DNA from: Apostichopus japonicus
Lineage: Eukaryota > Echinodermata > Holothuroidea > Aspidochirotida > Stichopodidae
Direction: 5' to 3'
Assembly: GCF_037975245.1 (NCBI RefSeq)
Contig: NC_092574.1
Coordinates: forward strand, 5,202,713-5,266,712
DNA length: 64,000 bases
The notes under the pieces: generated by a model
What the model saw: the letters and a program-made list of their open reading frames with translations, nothing else
Database searches by the model: none
Told to the model about the DNA's origin: nothing
Shown here: positions 58,380-64,000 of the stretch, one piece after another
How positions within the stretch are numbered: position 1 is the stretch's first letter
How the letters are laid out: every line of letters begins with the position of its first letter
Program-made: the position numbers and the translations under genes

Positions 58380-58560
58380 TAAATATTTCATTGCCAAAAT
58401 AAATGAAATAACGTCTCATCAACTCTTTTGCAAAAAGTACATAAAGAGCTCTCAATTAAGGTCATAAGAAATAAGAGTCTATTCGCCCCTAGTAATCGGT
58501 GAATAAAACATAAGTTAAACATATTGGAGTTTTGCTTTCTGAACCGAATACCATCATTTG
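58380..58560 (-). pseudogene. L1/Tx1-like LINE C-terminal fragment downstream of gene 6
   Basis: The minus strand reads SLCTFCKRVDETLFHLFWQ and then a stop, a textbook C-terminal cysteine knuckle of L1-like ORF2 proteins. The upstream part diverges after about 180 bp. Confidence 0.7.
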
Positions 58561-58752
58561 GACACTTCCAGTGTTGCCGAAAGTGCCTGTGACTCCTTAC
58601 AAACTAATGAAAAAGTGTCTAAATTTGGTTACAATAATTATATTTCAAATTTTAGTAGCAATCCAAAACAGTTCAAAATTGAACGCTTCATTTCATTTTA
58701 ACGACAAAGTGGGGTCCTCTAGAATGGAAGAAAGATTGCACATTGACTGGAC

Positions 58753-59217
58753 GTTACTAAACAAGAACAATCATAAATGCATCAAAAATCACCGTTCGAC
58801 AATTGAGGAGGAAGATTATTTCTGATTCCATTGGGAAATTGTTAACCGATCACTTTCCGCATTCCGGATTGCGACCCAACTTACGACAAGCAATTATCTA
58901 AGTTACTAAACAAGAACAATCATAAATGTACCACAAAAAAAAAACACCATTCGACAATTGAGGAGGAAGATCATTTCTGATTCCATTGGGAAATTGTTAA
59001 CCGATTACTTTTCTGCATTCCGCATTGCGACCCAACCTACGCGTAGCAATTATCTTAGTTACCAAACAACAACAATCATAAATTTATCAAAAAATCACCG
59101 TGCGACAATTGAGGAAGAAGATTAATTTCTGATTCCATTGAAAAAAAACTTTTAACCAAACACTTTTCCGCATTCCGATCACTTTTCCGCATTCGACCCA
59201 ACATACGAGAAGGGACA
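58753..59217. repeat. Tandem triplication downstream of gene 6
   Basis: Three units starting GTTACTAAACAAGAAC (58753, 58912) and GTTACCAAACAACAAC (59058), about 146-159 bp each, each with CAATTGAGGA, TGATTCCATTG and CGACCCAAC. All other units have a single copy (for example 36661-36765). Confidence 0.75.
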
Positions 59218-59395
59218 GCGGTGGGTGGGGTTGGAATAACCAGAAAAATGGGCACCAGAGATGCAACGATCTTCTCGCTGCCTCATTTATCACTAAATAT
59301 TTATTAAAAAAGTCAGTGGCATTGTCTGTTCTCAGTATAGAACATTCGGTATAGTTATAAATATTCTCCAAGTGTTTAGCCCACTCGATCGATAA

Positions 59396-60805
59396 CTAAT
59401 CATTCAATCCAATCTCTGCTGCCCTGCTACGAAGGTTCTGTGCCATGATACCGCCATCGTCTAGTATTTCATAATATTGTTGTAAATATTCTTTGGCCTG
59501 CCTGGCAAATTCAGCAGTTTGACAACAAGCAGAAATATCTACATTTTTCGTTATTTCAAGTGCTGTCTCTATCACATCTTCATATGCCTTTGCGATATTT
59601 TCATTTACTTGATATCTATTAACAATAAACAAGCTATAAGCACGTCGAAATTGAACTTCGATCAAATGATACGGAGAGCCTTTGTACTCCTCAATCATAC
59701 CGTTGAACATTGCCTGTGCCTCCTCATTACGTCGCGCCTTACCCAACGCAATCGCTTTGCTTAGTTTACCTAAAAAAAAGGAAGGTTCTAGTTCAAGACA
59801 TTTATCAATATATTTCATTTCCAATCTTCTATATTCGTCCTTATTATTGCTGTCTCGGGCATCAGATGCTAAATATCGGTACACAATCGATATCTGTAGA
59901 AACAACTCGGATCGAGGATGCTGAAGCTCTTCTCCTCTACGTAAAACATCAAGGGCTCTTTCATTATCACGCAAACGACGATAAAAACGACCTTTCTTTA
60001 TGATAAGTTCACATGTATTTGCGTCAAGGTTGGCCATGATATCTTTGCCCTCATCGACTCGATCTGGGAGTCTCAGCAAAACCTTTGCTAGGTCACATTG
60101 TGCCGACTTGTTTGTTGGTTCCAATTCAATCGCTTTCTCGTAGCACTGAATCTCATCATGGATGCCATCATACGGTTCACTGACGTTATTCCATCCAAGA
60201 CGAGCCTGTCGACCAATAACTGCACCAAGAGACTGATACCACGAACATTTCATCTTGATGGTTTTCAGTGCTCGCTGATATCTTCGTTCGGCTTCTTTGT
60301 ATTTATTCGGTCCAAGTCTTGTTAAAGCGAAAGCAGCAGTGGCGTCTATGAAGGCTTGAAGTCTCGTTTGAGAGAGCTCATCTCGATGTCTGCTCCAGCT
60401 TTCTTCTAATTTTGCGAGAAGTCTTAATCGTCTGTCCTCGTTCTGATTTCCCTCGTGGATAGTTTCCAGAACCCACAACCTGTTTGCATTTACAATGATG
60501 ATGTAAGCCTGACGTTCATCGTCATCTGCAACTTTCATGGCTTCTTTCTCCGCTTCCACGAAGAATTCTTCTGCTTTCTGAGAGTTTCTTTGCACCCCTT
60601 CAAAATTAGAGACCTCTAGATAACCTCTGAATAGCAGCATATCACAGGCTGTCTCCGTCCATTCTATCTCATTTCTGGTTTCCAGTTTACTATCGAGGTT
60701 GTTTGCTATACCCTTAAAGTCTATGAGAATATTCTGATCAAGCTTCCAATTGAAATGGCAAGGGACTTTTTTCCACCAATCGGGTATAGAATGACAACCG
60801 GCCAT
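59396..60805 (-). CDS. IFIT-like TPR protein, gene 6
   Basis: Intact frame of 469 residues from MAGCH (AAAATGG context). The N-terminal CHFNWKLD and the full run of TPR-like helices are present. Gene-specific changes include LEPSFFLGKLSK near residue 340 and SNNKDEYRRLE near 320. It groups with gene 5 (NNLDSKLETRN, SLGAVIGRQARL, DDGGIMAQ) but shares the LRRGEELQHPRSEL stretch with genes 2 and 3, another sign of exchange between copies. The 5' flank is cut short: about 40 bp past the acceptor-like site the sequence jumps to a segment that lies roughly 900 bp further upstream in type A units, so the usual proximal upstream region is deleted. Downstream are a tandem triplication (58753-59217), a LINE scrap and an inverted segment. 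Confidence 0.86.
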   Translation of the reverse strand: MAGCHSIPDWWKKVPCHFNWKLDQNILIDFKGIANNLDSKLETRNEIEWTETACDMLLFRGYLEVSNFEGVQRNSQKAEEFFVEAEKEAMKVADDDERQAYIIIVNANRLWVLETIHEGNQNEDRRLRLLAKLEESWSRHRDELSQTRLQAFIDATAAFALTRLGPNKYKEAERRYQRALKTIKMKCSWYQSLGAVIGRQARLGWNNVSEPYDGIHDEIQCYEKAIELEPTNKSAQCDLAKVLLRLPDRVDEGKDIMANLDANTCELIIKKGRFYRRLRDNERALDVLRRGEELQHPRSELFLQISIVYRYLASDARDSNNKDEYRRLEMKYIDKCLELEPSFFLGKLSKAIALGKARRNEEAQAMFNGMIEEYKGSPYHLIEVQFRRAYSLFIVNRYQVNENIAKAYEDVIETALEITKNVDISACCQTAEFARQAKEYLQQYYEILDDGGIMAQNLRSRAAEIGLND

Positions 60806-60813
60806 TTTAGAAG

Positions 60814-60828
60814 CTATAGAAGAACAAT
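60814..60828 (-). other. 3' splice-acceptor-like tract, gene 6
   Basis: Minus strand TTGTTCTTCTATAG, 8 nt before the ATG at 60805. It is kept although nearly all of the family 5' flank beyond it is deleted. Confidence 0.45.
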
Positions 60829-60844
60829 GTGAATAACAATACAT

Positions 60845-62800
60845 TTAAAGAACACTGGCGTATATGTAAACAATTTTGGATTGAAGAATGTATGAGCTTA
60901 GCTGTGGACAACATTCTATAGTATTCTTTTATATTTTCCCTTTTTGTTTTCATTTATGATCATTTATAACAGATAATTTACTGAAATAATGGAATGACTT
61001 ATGTGACAAAAAATTGTAAACAGAGCTGGGTAAAATCATTCGTAATCCAACAATGTCTGACGACGTTTTCCCATAGTTTTCTCGGGGGGCCTGAAGTGCC
61101 CGGTTGTTCAATGGTCTGCACTGTCAATTGCTACGCATATTTGCTTTGAAGTCGGGTGTACTATAAATTGTATCATAGAGATAGTTCATGTCATTTGAAT
61201 TTTCATGTGGTTGTTTCTATTAAATGTTAGCTTTGATATGATTCACGTTGTAGCACACGAATGCAACATTTGAATGAGAATGATCTTTCTTTAACAGAAC
61301 GTGAATTATGTTGACATGACCTTTTCATCCTGGTGCCGGAGGGGTGGGGGTGGGATGGCTGAGATTTGAGTGGAGAGAAGCTTCTCGCACGACCAGTTCG
61401 GTCATTTTAGGCAATGGCGGTATGTTCCATTCCCAAACATTTGAAACCATGGTAACGGTACTGTCATGGATGTTTTTACCCAAATTGAACACTTCCTGAG
61501 TTCTATCCGCTAAATCGTTGACTGTATAGTCCTACTAAAATTATGAACTTGATATAGTGTACAGAAAGGCAAGCGGGTAGCCAGGATTTCTTGGAGGGGG
61601 GGGGGGGGGTTCGGGTCGGATCAAATGTATTAACCTGCTTTGCGCTATCTGCCTGGGGTCTAGACGATATCTTCAGAGCTTTCAATTTGTTTCACCAATC
61701 GTCCGAGACTTTAGCCATGTGAAATTATATTATAAAGTTCAAATTAATGCATATGATTAGCCTAATATTGATTCGTTGGTTTGAAATTATTCAAGTTGGT
61801 AATAAACAACTCATAATAGAAGCTACAAGTAGGGTGGCCTAGCTAGTAGCCAGTAACACGAAATCAACAATACGATAGTGCCACGGTGCAACCTGCAGCA
61901 GGGTGGCCAGTTTATATGTAACACAACTGGTCAAATTGAGAGAATTTACCGACCAAATCGAGTAAATAAAGACCAAAGACATTTCTGCTCGATGTCTGCC
62001 TCTATACGTAGTCTACAATTTGGTAGTTTGAATTCATTTTTGATAGGATGACTATATGAAGGTTACCGGCGTATATATCTTTTCAAAAGTGTGGGGACAA
62101 ATAAAGCTTAGATATGCACCCAAGCCGAAAAGGTGTGAGCTTACATTTGTTCTTAACGTGTAGCATATTATGCATTTATATGCCAGGGTGTTAAAACACA
62201 CTAACACGTGTTATGTTTTGGGAGCATGCGAGAACTAGATATGTTAAATATACAATACATTCATGTTACATACGATACATACATAGTAATAAATGAGCTA
62301 GCAACACGATTTTGTTTTCCAGCTCGTTTCTATCGGTAAACGCTGTACTGTGTACGAAGGTAACCATTGAAACTAGGTCTGTGTAGACTCCAATGGACAG
62401 TCGTTATCATCACATACATCTTGTTTACGTGATTATTTTTTTAACACAGGCCGCAATAAAATGTGCCTCTAGCATAACACGTGTTATCATGTTATAACAC
62501 AGATGCATATAAATGCGCATTATATTCAAGCGAAAACGCTATTATAAGCAACAGTACAATTCGGTTCGGGTGTCTACGCTATGTCCACGAAATCTATTTT
62601 TAGCCTTCAATGGGAATGAGATATTCCAGTTTCCACTCTTTTGTGAAATTTTGTGTGAGATCTCTGCATTGTTCTCCAAATTCTCTCCCTCTCTCCACCT
62701 CTTCTCTTTATTCTCTCTCTTCTCTCATTGTTTAAGGGTGGGGAGTAACCGCCCCCTGGATACGCGCTTGGAGAAAGTCACTTCCCTTACACAAATTTCT
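60845..62800. other. Right flank upstream of gene 6
   Basis: About 40 bp past the acceptor-like site the family 5' flank is deleted, resuming with sequence matching about 460-520 (TACTGAAATAATGGAATGA). 61147-61887 matches type B block 2 and ends at CCACGG, the hAT insertion site. 61888-62800 is unmatched, with AACACGTGTT palindromes near 62199 and 62475. No gene was recognised. Confidence 0.45.
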
Positions 62801-62811
62801 AGTACCCTTTA

Positions 62812-63250
62812 CATGCATGCGTATTTCTTGAGCATGTTTTTTGCGCGGGGATTGAAACAATACATGTATGAAAATGCCCTCCTTACATGCACTATGGCAT
62901 GCGTGAAGCATGTATTTGAAAAAATTACATGCATGTAAATGAGCTACATTACATGCTCCAGCAAATACATGCTTAAAGCAGGTATTACTCAATGTTTTAT
63001 ACATGTACATGCTTAAAGCATGTTTTTTGCGCGGGGTTTGAAACAATACACGTATGAAAATGCCCTCACATGCACTATGGCATGCGTGAAGCATGTATTT
63101 GAAATGTTTCATACATGTACATGCTTAAAGCATGTTTTTTGCGTCGGATTTGAAACAATTCATGCTTGAAGCATGTTTTTAAATCCATTGCATGCACTAA
63201 TGCAAAGGAAATATACATGCATGTATTCGATGGAAATACATGCATGAAAG
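62812..63250. repeat. ACATGCATG-rich tandem repeat
   Basis: Repeats of the order GCATGTTTTTTGCG, TTGAAACAATACATG, GAAAATGCCCT, GCACTATGGCATGCGTGAAG at about 62834, 63014 and 63131 (last one shortened), dense in palindromes ACATGCATGT and GCATGC. Frames running through it on both strands are repeat artefacts. Confidence 0.75.
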
Positions 63251-64000
63251 TATTTGCAAATGAGGCAATGCTTAGAAATAAGGTAACATTAAATAAAATA
63301 CTGGTTAAGAATAGACTACTTACAAGAAATGTGAAGATTTAGACTTCTTAAGAAACAAATTATGAAATGCAAAATCTGGACTGAAAGCACCGAACATGGA
63401 AAATCAAAGTTTTATTGATGTTGAAAACATATACTAACAAGTGTAGTGAGGAAGGCAAAGTAGAGTTATCCTGGCAAGCTAAAAAAAAGTATATGCAAAA
63501 CTGAAAAATAAGGAGTCGGTCACAATAGATAATGAACGGTAGATATAATTATGAACTGGTATATAGCTGATAAAAAATATAATGCAGATGAGCTAAGAAA
63601 GAAAGCACCTTAAATGCAATGATACAAGTGTAATAAAAATGGTATATCAAAACGTTACATATGCCCATGGGCACCCTTAATTGTGACTACATTTTCCTCA
63701 CTATAGATGTGTAGTGTTATAGTATCATAGTATAGTATACAAGTATACTGTTGTAAAGGTAGTAATGAATGAATCATGTTGAAAGATAAGATCTGGATAC
63801 TCAAAACACTGATCAAGTCATAAAATTTGGCAATGTTTATCCAATTAAAGAATGGATTGGAAGCTTACAGAATGTTGCATCACAGAATGGCCACTCTGTA
63901 TGCTATAAGGCACATATACAGAATATATAGTTGTCATAAAATTAAGGCAAAATTAAAACATGAGCAACATTAATATAGTTAAGCTTCATCAAAAATATGT
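63251..64000. other. AT-rich right end, nothing identified
   Basis: No shared sequence with the array, no long frame and no RNA gene visible. The array may end here, or the next spacer may be new. Confidence 0.4.

Noticed and set aside
62513-63112. Long frames through the ACATGCATG repeat on both strands
   Set aside because: The encoded repeats simply follow the DNA repeat, and frames are open on both strands, which is typical of repeat artefacts.
1-64000. tRNA, rRNA and other structured RNA genes
   Set aside because: No cloverleaf-like or rRNA-like sequence was noticed on either strand by eye; a covariance-model scan would be needed to exclude small ones.

Overview
This is a window of AT-rich animal nuclear DNA. 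It has no operons and is full of retrotransposon and DNA-transposon debris, microsatellites and segmental duplications. The sequence alone does not fix the species. A lineage-specific IFIT-like array, BEL/Pao and L1/Tx1-like retroelement relics and short GC-rich elements with CAGTGGCG ends suggest a marine invertebrate such as an echinoderm, lancelet, hemichordate or mollusc; this is inference only.

The window is a head-to-tail array of six paralogous genes, all on the minus strand, each about 469 codons in one uninterrupted coding exon. The proteins resemble IFITs (interferon-induced proteins with tetratricopeptide repeats): an N-terminal CHFNWKLD motif matching the vertebrate CHFTWxL signature, TPR-like helix pairs along the whole chain, and the usual IFIT length. 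From left to right: gene 1 (5660-7069, broken by one nonsense codon), gene 2 (13254-14672, stop codon lost, four extra residues), gene 3 (20796-22199), gene 4 (36960-38369), gene 5 (46091-47500) and gene 6 (59396-60805). A 3' splice-acceptor-like tract lies just upstream of every ATG, so a separate upstream 5' exon is likely, as in vertebrate IFIT genes. The array continues off the left edge, since bases 1-5659 are a complete spacer of the same kind as those between genes.

There are two kinds of spacer. Type A (1-5659, 7118-13253, 14718-20795 and much of 38409-46090) gives a repeat period near 7.5 kb. It carries a 1.3-kb rearranged BEL/Pao-derived element at the same site with the same 5-bp target duplication, so the element landed once and was then copied with the array. 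Type B (22245-36959 and 47534-59395, with a fragment at 61140-61887) lacks that element; a site resembling its empty target survives at 32691. The two B copies differ by hAT-like insertions, each present in one copy and absent from the other. Both have 8-bp or near-8-bp target duplications and intact empty sites in the partner. Truncated L1-like LINE pieces lie downstream of genes 4, 5 and 6.

The pattern is birth and death by unequal exchange and gene conversion: one dying gene, one stop-loss gene, mosaic paralogs, a nearly identical 2.7-kb block shared by spacers 2 and 3, local inversions and replaced 5' flanks. If the family works like vertebrate IFITs, these are cytosolic RNA-binding antiviral effectors. 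Possible shared control elements are an IRF-core-like site about 410 bp upstream of several genes and a stem-loop plus AATAAA in the 3' flank. Beyond 61.9 kb no gene is recognisable; a palindrome-rich ACATGCATG repeat occupies 62.8-63.25 kb.
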